A DNA stretch of 64,000 nt from Glandiceps talaboti (Eukaryota > Hemichordata > Enteropneusta > Spengelidae): positions 26,951,449 through 27,015,448 of the forward strand of contig NC_135553.1 of the NCBI RefSeq assembly GCF_964340395.1. The letters are read 5' to 3'. Positions within the stretch are counted from its first letter, which is position 1. Each line of letters begins with the position of its first letter. Positions 51,501-62,450 of the stretch are shown here, one piece after another. The translations under genes were made by a program, and so were the position numbers. The notes beneath the pieces were generated by a model that was given only the letters and a program-made list of their open reading frames with translations, did no database searches and was not told where the DNA came from.

Positions 51501-54500
51501 AAATTTAAAACTTTATCTTCAGACTTAATATATACTTTTTGTAGGTAGATAAACTAACTCTATACCGGTATGTTTGTTGGCAGTAATACCGGTATGTTTG
51601 TTGGTGGTAATATCGGTGTGTTTGTTGGTGGTAATACTGGTATCTTTGTTGGTGGTAATACTGATATGTTTGTTGGCAGTAATACCGGTATGTTTGTTGG
51701 TGGTAATATCGGTGTGTTTGTTGGTGGTAATACTGGTATCTTTGTTGGTGGTAATACCGGTATGTTTGTTGGTGGTAATACCGGTATGTTTGTTGGTGGT
51801 AATACTGGTATGTTTGTTGGTGGTAATACTGGTATGTTTGTTGGTGGTAATACTGGTATGTTTGTTGGTAGTAATACTGGTATGTTTGTTGGTGGTAATA
51901 TCGGTGTGTTTGTTGGTAGTAATACTGGTATGTTTGTTGGTGGTAATACCGGTATGTTTTTTGGTGGTAATACCGGTATGTTTGTTGGTGGTAATACTGG
52001 TATGTTTGTTGGTGGTAATACTGGTATGTTTGTTGGTGGTAATACTGGTATGTTTGTTGGTGGTAATACTGGTATGTTTGTTGGTGGTAATACCGGTATG
52101 TTTGTTGGTGGTAATACTGGTATGTTTGTTGGCAGTAATACTGGTATGTTTGTTGGTACTAATACTGGTATGTTTGTTGGTGGTAATACCGGTATGTTTG
52201 TTGGTGGTAATACCTGTATGGTGGTAATACCTGTTTGTTGGTGGTAATACCTGTATGTTTGTTGATGGTAATACCGGTATGTTTGTTAGTGGTAATACCG
52301 TTATATTTGTTGGTGGTAATACTGGTGTGTTTGTTGGTGGTAATACTGGTATGTTTGTTAGTGGTAATACCTGTATGTTTGTTGGTAGTAATACTGGTAT
52401 GTTTGTTGGTGGTAATACTGGTGTGTTTGTTGGTGGTAATACTGGTATGTTTGTTGGTGGTAATACTGGTATGTTTGTTGGTAGTAATACTGGTATGTTT
52501 GTTGGCAGTAATACTGGTATGTTTGTTGGCAGTAATACTGGTATGTTTGTTGGCAGTAATACTGGTATGTTTGTTGGTGGTAATACCGGTATGTTTGTTG
52601 GCAGTAATACTGGTATGTTTGTTGGTGGTAATACCGGTATGTTTGTTGGCAGTAATACTGGTATGTTTGTTGGTGGTAATATCGGTGTGTTTGTTGGTGG
52701 TAATACCTGTATGTTTGTTGGTAGTAATACCGGTATGTTTGTTGGTGGTAATACTGATATGTTTGTTGGTGGTAATACCTGTTTGTTGGTGGTAATACCT
52801 GCATGTTTGTTGGTAGTAATACTGGTATGTTTGTTGGTAGTGATACTGGTATGTTTGTTGGTGGTAATACCGGTATGTTTGTTGGTGGTAATACTGGTAT
52901 GTTTGTTAGTGGTAATACCTGGATGTTTGTTGGTAGTAATACTGGTATGTTTGTTGGTGGTAATACTGGTATGTTTGTTGGTGGTAATACCGGTATGTTT
53001 GTTAGTGGTAATACTGATATGTTTGTTGGTGGTAATACCTGTATGGTGGTAATACCTGTTTGTTGGTGGTAATACCTGTATGTTTGTTGGTAGTAATACT
53101 GGTATGTTTGTTAGTCCCCGCCGGACGAAGTCTGGGACGGGGACTTATGGATTGGGTTCCGTCTGTCTGTCCGTGCGTCCGTGTGTCTGTGTATCCGTCT
53201 GTCCGTCCGTCCGTCCGTCCGTCCGCAGCCGTTTCTTTGAGATGCCTGGACCGATTTTTTTCAAACTTAGTACAGGGGCAACATACAATAGCATACATAT
53301 GCATGTCAATTTGTTTCATGATACGATCCAATATGGCCGCCTGGCAGCCATTTTGTTTGCAAATGTTCCCTGTCTAAAGCCATAACTCAGACATGCTTGA
53401 ACAGATCTCATTCAAAGTTGGTATTAGGACAGTGTTTTATGACATACATGTGTGTTTTCATTGTTGTCATGATACGATCCAATATGGCCGCCTAGCAGCC
53501 ATTTTGTTTGTGAATTTTCCATGTCCAAAGCCATAACTCAGACATGCTTGAATAGATATCATTCAAAGTTGGTATTAGGACAGTGTTTTATGACATACAT
53601 GTGCATATTCATTGTTGTTGTGATACAATCAAATATGGCCGCCTGGCAGCCATTTTGTTTGCGATTTTTCTATGTCCAAAGCCATAACTCAGACATGCTT
53701 GAACAGATCTCATTCAAAGTTGGTATTAGGACAGTGTTCTATGACATACATGTGCATATCCATTTGTTGTCATGATACAATCCAATATGGCCGCCTAGCA
53801 GCCATTTTGTTTGCGAATTTTCCATGTCCAAAGCCATAACTCAGACATGCTTGAACAGATCTCATTCAAAGTTGGTATTAGGACAGTGTTCTATGACATA
53901 CATGTGCATAACCATTTTCATCGTGATACGATCCAATATGCCTGCCTGGCAGCCATTTTGTTTGCGAATTTTCCATGTCCAAAGCCATAACTCAGACATG
54001 CTTGAACAGATCTCATTCAAAGTTGGTATTAGGACAGTGTTCTATGACATACATGTGCATATCCATTTTCTTCATGATACAATCCCCCATACCCAACCCA
54101 TCCTTTATTGTTGTAGGCATGTTCCATGTCCAACAAGCAGACACAACATATCTAAGTCTGTTTGATTTAGGTTTACAAGTGTTGTTGCGTGATCAGAGTA
54201 GTGATAATTCCTTAAAACCCAATCATAGCGGGGACTATGTCATTCTCAATGACTTGTTGGTAGTAATACTGGTATGTTTGTTGGTAGTAATACTGGTATG
54301 TTTGTTGGTAGTAAATCTGGTATGTTTGTTAGTAGTAATACTGGTATGTTTGTTGGCGGTAAACTGGTATGTTTGTTGTTGGTAATACCGGTATATTTGT
54401 TGGTGGTAATACCGGTATGTTTGTTGGTGGTAATACTGGTATGTTTGTTGGCAGTAATACCGGTATGTTTGTTTGATTTAGGTTTACAAGTGTTGTTGCG

Positions 54501-55327
54501 TGATCAGAGTAGTGATAATTCCTTAAAACCCAATCATAGCGGGGACTATGTCATTCTCAATGACTTGTTGGTAGTAATACTGGTATGTTTGTTGGTAGTA
54601 ATACTGGTATGTTTGTTGGTAGTAAATCTGGTATGTTTGTTAGTAGTAATACTGGTATGTTTGTTGGCGGTAAACTGGTATGTTTGTTGTTGGTAATACC
54701 GGTATATTTGTTGGTGGTAATACCGGTATGTTTGTTGGTGGTAATACTGGTATGTTTGTTGGCAGTAATACCGGTATGTTTGTTGGTGGTAATACCGGTA
54801 TGTTTGTTGGTGGTAATACCGGTATGTTTGTTGGTGGTAATACTGGTATGTTTGTTGGTGGTAATACTGGTATGTTTGTTGGTGGTAATACCGGTATGTT
54901 TGTTGGTGGTAATATCGGTATGTTTCTTGGTGGTAATACTGGTATGTTTGTTGGTGGTAATACCGTTATGTTTGTTGGTGGTAATACCAGTACGTTTGTT
55001 GATGGTAATACTGATATGTTTGCTTTAGACCTGATGTAGAATTAATGTTTTTAACCACTGTGTCAGTCAGAGATGTATGACGACTTATGATGGTCGTTTG
55101 TTGTAGTATTTTGAATAGTGGTTTAATGTATCTCTGAATTTTAAATATACAGTCTTGCAAATTGTCATCTAAAGTTAAGTCCACCTGGCAAGATTGATTT
55201 TATAGATTTGCCTTGTAATGTGTTTTTATGTGCATTTTGTTAGTTTTGTTTGTTTGTATTCTTGTCTTTTTCATTTTTAGCACAACAGAACTGATAAGGT
55301 TCAGTAGTGCTATAGGCATGGCAAAGT

Positions 55328-55425
<98 letters not shown>

Positions 55426-58400
55426 CAACTTAAAGTAAAAAACCACTGGACTGATGATTGCCATGATATTTGGTGGGTATAATGATCTTATTACCAATAT
55501 GGGATTTGGGTAAAAATAAATGTGATTTTTGGTCAAAAAACGTACACCCCAAAACTACTCAGCAGATCAATCTGAAAATTGGTCAGAATGTTCTTAGAAG
55601 GTGTTTAGATTAAGAATTGTTCATGACATGATGATCCCATCAGTGATATGCAAATTAGGGATAAAATGTGTCTTTTTAGTCAGAAATCTTAAATTCCAAA
55701 ACTGGGCAGATTGGTTTGGATTTAATGGGGATGCATTTAGGGGTGCATAGATGTATATAAAAATGTGTGCAAATATACCTAGCAACAAGACCATGCCCTT
55801 AGCAACAGCCATGTGATATATCGCAATGATAACATAAGGGATTCATAGACAAGTGCATGAACACTCAGTCAATGTATGCAACCATGTCTATGAACATGAC
55901 CTTATCCATAGCAACAGCCAAATGATTGCATATATTGCAAAGATAACAACAGGGCTGGATAGGCAACTGGGGACAGTCATTCAGCAAGTGAACACCTATA
56001 CTTAGCATGGATCAGCATGTGGATAAACATTTTTAAACACTGTACAGTTGTGCTACAACGCCATTTGCACTATTTTTCATTTAAATTCCAGCTGCCCAGA
56101 CATCAGGATGTAAGCACTTAGTTATATTTCAACATATTCCTTGGTTTTTGAAGGATGCCGATGAAGAAAAAGAGTATTTTAATATTGACAAAGAGTTGAG
56201 GCTTAAGATGCTGGATAAGTTCCAGAAAGCAGGTACGTTCTACATATTACATATTATGTAGGTACGTTGTACATATTACATATTATAAAGGTATGTTGTA
56301 CATATTACACATGTATAGGTATGTTGTACATATTACACATTATGTAGGTATGTTGTACATATTACACATTATGTAGGTATGTTGTACATATGACACATTA
56401 TGTAGGTATGTTGTACATATTACACATTATGTAGGTATGTTGTACATATTACACATTATGTAGGTATGTTGTACATGTTACACATTATGTAGGTATGTTG
56501 TACATATTACACATTATGTAGGTATGTTGTACATATTACACATTATGTAGGTATGTTGTACATATTACATATTATTATGTAGGTATGTTGTACATATTAC
56601 ACATTATGTAGGTATGTTGTACATATTACATATTATGTAGGTATGTTGTACATATGACACATTATGTAGGTATGTTGTACATATTACACATTATGTAGGT
56701 ATGTTGTACATATTACACATTATGTAGGTATGTTGTACATATGACACATTATGTAGGTATGTTGTACATATTACACATTATGTAGGTATGTTGTACATAT
56801 TACACATTATGTAGGTATGTTGTACATATTACACATTATGTAGGTATGTTGTACATATGACACATTATGTAGGTATGTTGTACATATGACACATTATGTA
56901 GGTATGTTGTACATATTACACATTATGTAGGTATGTTGTACATATTACATATTATAAAAGTATGTTGTACATATTACACATGTATAGGTATGCTGTGCAT
57001 ATTACATATTATGTAGGTATGTTGTACATATTACATATTATGTAGGTATGTTGTACATATGACACATTATGTAGGTATGTTGTACATATGACACATTATG
57101 TAGGTATGTTGTACATATGACACATTATGTAGGTATGTTGTACATATTACACATTATGTAGGTATGTTGTACATATGACACATTATGTAGGTATGTTGTA
57201 CATATGACACATTATGTAGGTATGTTGTACATATTACATGTTATAAAGGTATGTTGTACATATTACACATTATGTAGGTATGTTGTACATGTTGTTACAC
57301 ATTATGTAGGTATGTTGTACATATGACACATTATGTAGGTATGTTGTACATATTACACATTATGTAGGTATGTTGTACATATGACACATTATGTAGGTAT
57401 GTTGTACATATTACACATTATGTAGGTATGTTGTACATATTACACATTATGTAGGTATGTTGTACATATGACACATTATGTAGGTATGTTGTACATATTA
57501 CACATTATGTAGGTATGTTGTACATATTACATATTATAAAAGTATGTTGTACATATTACACATGTATAGGTATGCTGTGCATATTACATATTATGTAGGT
57601 ATGTTGTACATATTACATATTATGTAGGTATGTTGTACATATGACACATTATGTAGGTATGTTGTACATATGACACATTATGTAGGTATGTTGTACATAT
57701 GACACATTATGTAGGTATGTTGTACATATTACACATTATGTAGGTATGTTGTACATATTACATATTATAAAAGTATGTTGTACATATTACACATGTATAG
57801 GTATGCTGTGCATATTACATATTATGTAGGTATGTTGTACATATTACATATTATGTAGGTATGTTGTACATATGACACATTATGTAGGTATGTTGTACAT
57901 ATGACACATTATGTAGGTATGTTGTACATATGACACATTATGTAGGTATGTTGTACATATGACACATTATGTAGGTATGTTGTACATATGACACATTATG
58001 TAGGTATGTTGTACATATTACACATTATGTAGGTATGTTGTATATGTTACATATTATGTAGGTATGTTGTACATGTTACACGTTATTTAATTATGTTGTA
58101 CATGTTGTTACACATTATGTATGTATGTTGTGCATATTACACATTATGTAGGTATGTTGTACATGTTACACATTATGTAGGTATGTTGTACATATTACAC
58201 ATTATGTAGGTATGTTGTACATATTACACATTATGTAGGTATGTTGTATATGTTACATATTATGTAGGTATGTTGTACATGTTACACGTTATTTAATTAT
58301 GTTGTACAACTTACACATTATGTAGGTATGTTATACAAGTTACATTTTGTAGATATGTTGTACATGTTACATTTTGTAGGTATGTTGTACATGTTACATA

Positions 58401-58883
58401 TTATGTAGGTATGTTGTATAGCTATGTAGGTATGTTGTACAGGTTATATATTATGTAGGTATGTTGTACATATTACACATTATGTAGGTATGTTGTACAT
58501 GTTACACATTATTTAATTATGTTCTACAACTTACACATTATGTAGGTACAATGTATGTTGTACAACCTACATTTTGTAGGTATGTTGTACATGTTACATA
58601 TTATGTAGGTATGTTGTACATGTTACACATTATGTAGTTATGTTGTACATGTTATATATTATGTAAGTATGTTGTATAGCTATGTAGGTATGTTGTACGG
58701 GTTATATATTATGCAGGTTGATGTTTCATTTCATAACTCTAACATCTCTTATCTAGAGAATGTAGAATAATTGTTGCATTTTGTGTTGATCATTGTTTAT
58801 CACTGTTTTTAGCACAACTCAACTGATAAGGTTCAGTAGTGCTATAGACATGGCAAAGTGTCTCTGTCTGTCAGTGTGTGTGT

Positions 58884-58925
<42 letters not shown>

Positions 58926-60078
58926 TTTAAACTCAAAAACCGCTGGACTGATTGCCATGATATTTGGTGGGTATATTACCTTGGGTGACTAGTTGGAAAA
59001 TTGTTCAAACCAAAATGATCTTATCACTAATATGTGATTTGAGTAAAAAAATGTAATTTTTGGTCAAAAAACTCAAAAATACTGCGCAGATTGATGTGAA
59101 ATTTGATGGGAACATTCTTAGTGGTGTTTAAATTAATAAGAATCATTCATAACATGTTGATTAATCAGTGATATGAAAATTAGGTGTAAAAATGTGTCTT
59201 TTTGGTCAAAAATATATAATTCCAAAACTACTGAGCAGATTGGGCAGGAATTTAATGGTGATGTGTAGATGAAGCTGTATTCACAACGTGATGATCCCAT
59301 CATCAGTATGCAAATTAGGTCGACAAATCTCAATGGCAATGGCTTAATGATGGTTTGTATTGCACGAAAACTGGAAAGGGTAGTCAAATTAATAAAAATT
59401 CAAAAAATGTCTGCAAATATGTCTTGCAGCAAGATCACACATTGATACCAACAATCAACTACAGTTGTGCTACAGCACCATTAATTTGTATTAAAGGGGA
59501 ATGTCACTCCAGGAAGTAAAGAAATTAGGTCATTTCATCATTTTATATCACATCAATTTTGCTAGATTGCTAAGAAATACCCAGAAACTTGTTATTTCAA
59601 TCAAGTGATCATCCATGAATGCATTGATGAGTCTCAAGGCTAGTGTAAACCTTTCAAAACACATTGATTTTGATACAGCTATAGGTCAAATTGTCTTTTC
59701 TCTTTGCATGGCAGCTTCTTGAAATACCATGATTGATGACATTAGTGACAAACTTCACTCTTTAATAAACATTTAGTTATCTTTGTAGACGTACAAAAAA
59801 TTGATTTTCTTGTTTAATATGGTTACAACCATTATATATTCACATACTAGTATGTGCTGTATTGTGATTTTTCCATAGGTGTCAAAACAATATTTTGTGG
59901 TCATTATCATCGAAATGGTGGTGGTTTCTATGGCAACATGGAAGAAGTGGTTACCTCAGCTATAGGTTGTCCCCTGGGAGAAGCAGATTCTGGACTACGA
60001 GTTGTGAGAGTACTTGACAATGAAATCAAACACCAATATTATGAAATGGACAACATACCAGAAACAATTGATTTATAA
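48576..60078 (+). CDS. CPPED1: CPPED1-like calcineurin-type phosphoesterase, complete, 5 exons
   Basis: CPPED1 is a cytosolic serine/threonine phosphatase of the metallophosphoesterase superfamily; in mammals it dephosphorylates AKT1. Coding exons are 48576-48639, 48947-49156, 51191-51472, 56092-56232 and 59879-60078 (897 nt, 298 residues plus TAA). Each join is GT-AG and all introns are phase 1. Metal-site motifs are all present: D38 in GADSQYG, GDLVH with D85, GNHD at 121-124, the His of QHIPWF at 200, and GHYHRN at 240-245. DDYFSFWAGGV and FLVLNSQFYE are typical of CPPED1. Human CPPED1 is 314 residues, so the length is near normal. The start MATPVPFFERARDRGYQG aligns in style with the vertebrate N-terminus. 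Introns 2, 3 and 4 each hold a different minisatellite, and intron 4 starts with one. Confidence 0.95.
48738..48870. repeat. Dispersed repeat E, copy in CPPED1 intron 1
   Basis: Partner of 38870-39003: AAATGACGATAATATCG, GAAAGGGGTAAAAT and TTTCTGTGATCGCGCA. It lies about 100 bp after the exon 1 donor. Confidence 0.6.
48863..48896. repeat. Perfect 34 bp palindrome before CPPED1 exon 2
   Basis: The arms AATGCGAAGGAAGACAC and its exact complement meet at CACGTG (48877-48882). It starts at the tail of repeat E and ends 50 bp before the exon 2 acceptor. It would form a 17 bp hairpin in the pre-mRNA near the branch-point region, and holds an E-box core in DNA. Confidence 0.9.
49423..49766. mobile_element. 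Foldback MITE, family M, copy 2 (best preserved ends)
   Basis: The left end TTAAAGTGGTCATGTGGATG and the right end CATCCACATGACCACTTTAA are exact complements. The whole ~344 bp folds on itself about a centre near 49590 (TTGTTATTG / CAATAGCAA). It resides in CPPED1 intron 2, 30 bp before the 64-65 bp minisatellite. Confidence 0.75.
49797..51145 (+). repeat. Minisatellite, 64-65 bp unit, about 21 copies (CPPED1 intron 2)
   Basis: Each unit has GATAGCAGTAAACAGT, ATCAATACAGGTATACTAAA and GACAGAAGTCTGGTCTATAA. Variants alternate TTAATCAATA, TTATCAATA and TCAATCAATA, which sets the length at 64 or 65. Each unit contains CAG|GTATAC, a donor-like hexamer. The array ends about 45 bp before the exon 3 acceptor. 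Frames across it are not genes. Confidence 0.95.
51566..53113 (+). repeat. Minisatellite, 24 bp unit, about 64 copies (CPPED1 intron 3, part 1)
   Basis: The unit core is GGTATGTTTGTTGG followed by TGGTAATACY. Variants are CAGT or TAGT for TGGT, and CCGG or CTGG before TATG. Because 24 is a multiple of three, all three frames of either strand can stay open for hundreds of codons (for example an MFVGGNTG repeat). This is intronic: no start context, and the array is interrupted by a mobile element. It begins about 95 bp after the exon 3 donor. Confidence 0.95.
53114..54257 (+). mobile_element. Repeat family B, full-length copy inserted in the 24 bp minisatellite
   Basis: The left terminus is AGTCCCCGCCGGACGAAG with GGGGACTTATGGATTGGG. 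A GTCC/GTCCGT microsatellite follows (53158-53225), then five or six monomers with ATG-TCCAAAGCC starts at 53521, 53672, 53824 and 53975, that is 151-152 bp apart. A unique ~130 bp tail and the right terminus (ATAGCGGGGACTATG and hairpin GTCATT-CTC-AATGAC) end it. AGTCCCCGC at the left is inverted as GCGGGGACT at the right. The minisatellite resumes directly after it. Confidence 0.8.
54161..54782 (+). repeat. Exact-length 311 bp tandem duplication across the element/minisatellite junction
   Basis: 54161-54471 and 54472-54782 appear identical. Each holds the last ~95 bp of the family B copy plus ~215 bp of minisatellite. The breakpoint is at TGTTTG, a sequence present both in the element (TCTGTTTGATT) and in the repeat unit (GGTATGTTTG), so unequal exchange at microhomology is likely. 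Confidence 0.9.
54256..55025 (+). repeat. Minisatellite, 24 bp unit, continuation (CPPED1 intron 3, part 2)
   Basis: Same unit as 51566-53113, resumed after the family B insertion and including the 311 bp duplication. It ends with decayed units (GATGGTAATACTGATATG) before unique sequence at about 55026. Confidence 0.95.
55273..56078 (-). mobile_element. Repeat family A, copy 5, abutting the CPPED1 exon 4 acceptor
   Basis: In plus reading it starts TTTTTAGCACAACAGAACTG, then a ~98 bp (GT)n tract (55327-55423). The modules and monomers follow, and it ends ACAGTTGTGCTACAACGCC and CACTATTTTT. The last base recognisable as element is about 13 bp before the AG of the exon 4 acceptor, so the terminal T-run supplies much of that splice site's pyrimidine tract. 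Confidence 0.8.
56233..58720 (+). repeat. Minisatellite, 29 bp unit, about 86 copies (CPPED1 intron 4)
   Basis: The unit is AGGTATGTTGTACAT plus ATTACACATTATGT, with TTACAC/TGACAC/TTACAT variants in higher-order blocks. The first unit starts exactly at the exon 4 boundary (GCAG|GTACGTTC), and the second copy is TAG|GTACGTTG. The true 5' splice site is therefore unit 1, and every later unit carries a TAG|GTATGT donor-like junction. Units decay toward the distal end (58300-58720). Confidence 0.95.
58807..59495 (-). mobile_element. Repeat family A, copy 6 (CPPED1 intron 4)
   Basis: TTTTTAGCACAACTCAACTG start, CTGT/GT microsatellite (58862-58924), modules, one decayed monomer, end ACAGTTGTGCTACAGCACC. 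Shorter than other copies because most monomers are missing. Confidence 0.75.
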
Positions 60079-60143
60079 AATGGACAACATACCAGAGATA
60101 ATTGATTTATGAAATGGACAACATACCAAAGACAATTGATTTA
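60042..60143 (+). repeat. 34 bp x 3 tandem repeat covering the CPPED1 stop codon
   Basis: Units 60042-60075, 60076-60109 and 60110-60143 (TGAAATGGACAACATACC… with 1-3 changes each). The first is coding for the last 11 residues. The second starts with the TAA stop. Since 34 is not a multiple of three, copies 2 and 3 are out of frame and untranslated. Confidence 0.9.
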
Positions 60144-60199
60144 GGGCAGTTATCATTCCTTTTATAATCAGTAGAATTTTACATAGAAAAGTTGTAAAT

Positions 60200-61085
60200 G
60201 GATCAAAAGCATGTGTACCATAGCAGACTTATGGTACCTTACCATACCATGTGTTAAACCTACCATACCATGTGTATCCTACCATATCATGTGTTAAACC
60301 TACCATACCATGGGTATCTTACCATATCATGTGTTAAACCTACCGTACAACGGGTATCCAACTAACAGACCATGGTACCCTAACAGACCATGTGTTAAAC
60401 CTAGCAGTCAATGGGTACCCTAACTGACCATGTGTTAGACCTAGCAGACCATGCGTTAAACCTAGCAGACCATGGGTACTCTAACAGACCATGCGTTAAA
60501 CCTAGCAGACCATGGGTACCCTAGAAGACCATGGGTACCTTACCATACCATATGTTAAACCTAGCAGACCATGGGTACTCTAACAGACCATGTGTTAAAC
60601 CTAGAAGACCATGGGTACCTTACCATACCATGTGTTGAACTTAGCAGACATGTGTTAAACCTAGTAGACCATGGTACTTTAACAGACCATGTGCCAAACC
60701 TAGCAGAGCATGGGTGCTCTTACAGACCATTGGTACACTAACAGACCATGGGTACCTTACCATATCATGGGTACTTTACCATACCATGGGTACCTTACTA
60801 TACCGTAGATACCATGCATACCTTACCATACCATGATTACACTAACAGACCATGGGTACCTTACCATGCCATGGGTACACTAACAGACCATGGGTACCTT
60901 ACCCTACCATGGGTATCTTACAATATGTACACTGACAGACAGAGGGTACCTTACCATACCATAGGTACACCAGCAGACCATGGGTACCTTAGGATATCAT
61001 GGCTACACTAACTGACCATGGGTACACTAACATACCATGGGTACCTTACCATATAATAGTTACCCTAGCATACCCTAGTAGACCA
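60200..61085 (+). repeat. Degenerate minisatellite downstream of CPPED1
   Basis: About 45 imperfect copies of ~18-20 bp units, in alternating types ACCATGGGTACCTTACCATA and ACCATGTGTTAAACCTAGCAG-like. It lies in the probable 3' UTR. An 87-codon frame through it is a repeat translation. Confidence 0.85.
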
Positions 61086-61953
61086 AAGTTGAGATTAATA
61101 TAATATACTGCCATTTTTTTCATTATCATACATGACAACAAACTCCACAACCATGTTGGTTGACAACAACCTTTCTGCCGGACTGAAATTCTTTTGTTGT
61201 TAAGCATCATAGCTTACAGACTTTGTCATGTATTACTGCTTCCATATATTAATTGACATTTCTGTGTTACAATATTTTCATGGAAATCAAAATTAGGCCT
61301 ACATGTGTGTATACCAAAGAATACAATAACCATCTGTCAGAGTAATAAAAGTGAGGTTTTTGATCATTGATTTGAAATTACCGCCAAGTTTTTCTGATAG
61401 CAAGGATTAGCAAACTTTTGGTCGATTTATTTTGAATTGTAAACTTTCAGCATGCTTCAGTTTAAAGTGAAATGTCTCATGTGCCATTTCAAGGAATTTG
61501 TCTATGTCCTGTCCCTTCAATGTCACATATATTTGTTGACATGTATACAATGTTGAAAGCAAAATGCCAGCATACTAGTACACACATGAAGTTCTTGTTA
61601 GGATGTGTATTTTAATAGTATCCTAATTATTAATACAATTGCAATATTTGTCTTTAGATGAATTGTAAACACTTACTTTAAAAAAACACACACATTTTCA
61701 TTGGTAGATTTATAACACATTAATAATCCTGTGCTTCATTTGACTAGAGAACATAATTATTTTTAAAGCAAACATAATTTTGATTTGTTGTAGTATTTAT
61801 TAAAGTTGATATGCAATTCTTAATGTATAGCAATGTATAGTTATTAGTGTGTATTGTGATTTTTTAAAGCAAGAATCATAATGTCGCATAATATACAGAT
61901 TTGTATACCACTACAGCCATTATTTCTTCCAAAAAATTGATAGTTTTATAAAT

Positions 61954-62294
61954 TTACAACCAGCGACAGGTAAGCATTAACAAGCTGACCATGTTACAAA
62001 CAGGGAAAGCAATCAAATGAATTGGATTAATAACACTTGGCACAGCATGTTGGAAGTACAGAGACTTGTATGGTTTGATAAGAACAGTTTTATGGAATAA
62101 TTCCATGTACATGAAAAGCCAGTGGAAATTGAAATTCATCTGTGAATGTGAGCTGTTGCGTAAAACTGTTCTTAACAAACCATGAATGCAGTTCCAGCAT
62201 GCTGTGCCAAGTGTTATTAATCCTATTCAATTCTTTATTTTCCCTGTTTGTAACATGTTCTGATTGTAAATGCTTGCTTGTTGTTGGTTGTAAT
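61954..62294. mobile_element. Foldback element, ~340 bp
   Basis: Left arm landmarks CATGTTACAAACAGGGAAA, GGATTAATAACACTTGGCAC and AAGAACAGTTTTA reappear as reverse complements on the right (TTTCCCTGTTTGTAACATG, GTGCCAAGTGTTATTAATCC, TAAAACTGTTCTTA). Arms are about 130 bp, separated by ~70 bp, with ends TTACAACCA / TGGTTGTAA. It falls in the probable CPPED1 3' UTR. Confidence 0.75.
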
Positions 62295-62444
62295 AACAAT
62301 ACTTTAACAAAGTAAAAGCAATAGTATAATCCTAATAAAAATCTCAGGTTTATTATTGATGAAAATAATATATATTTTTTATGATGTATATAATATAAAA
62401 TAATGTGATTTTAATAATAAATATTGTATATTAACCTTACTAGA

Positions 62445-62450
62445 AATAAA
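62445..62450 (+). terminator. Candidate polyadenylation signal for the CPPED1-like gene
   Basis: AATAAA is followed about 20 bp later by the GU-rich TTTGTGTGTAG. It is the best combination on the plus strand after the stop and would imply a ~2.4 kb repeat-containing 3' UTR. Earlier AATAAA hexamers exist without as good a downstream element. Confidence 0.35.

Noticed and set aside
51570-53052. Long open frames (225, 265, 217, 186 codons) encoding MFVGGNTG-like or LLVVIPVC-like repeats
   Set aside because: They are products of a 24 bp minisatellite, whose period is a multiple of three, so several frames on both strands stay open at once. The array is in an intron and broken by a mobile element.
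53080-54385. Several 100-136 codon frames in family B monomers ([15 protein letters not shown]-type)
   Set aside because: The same peptide appears on opposite strands at different loci following the repeat, shifts frame between monomers, and has no start or domain logic.
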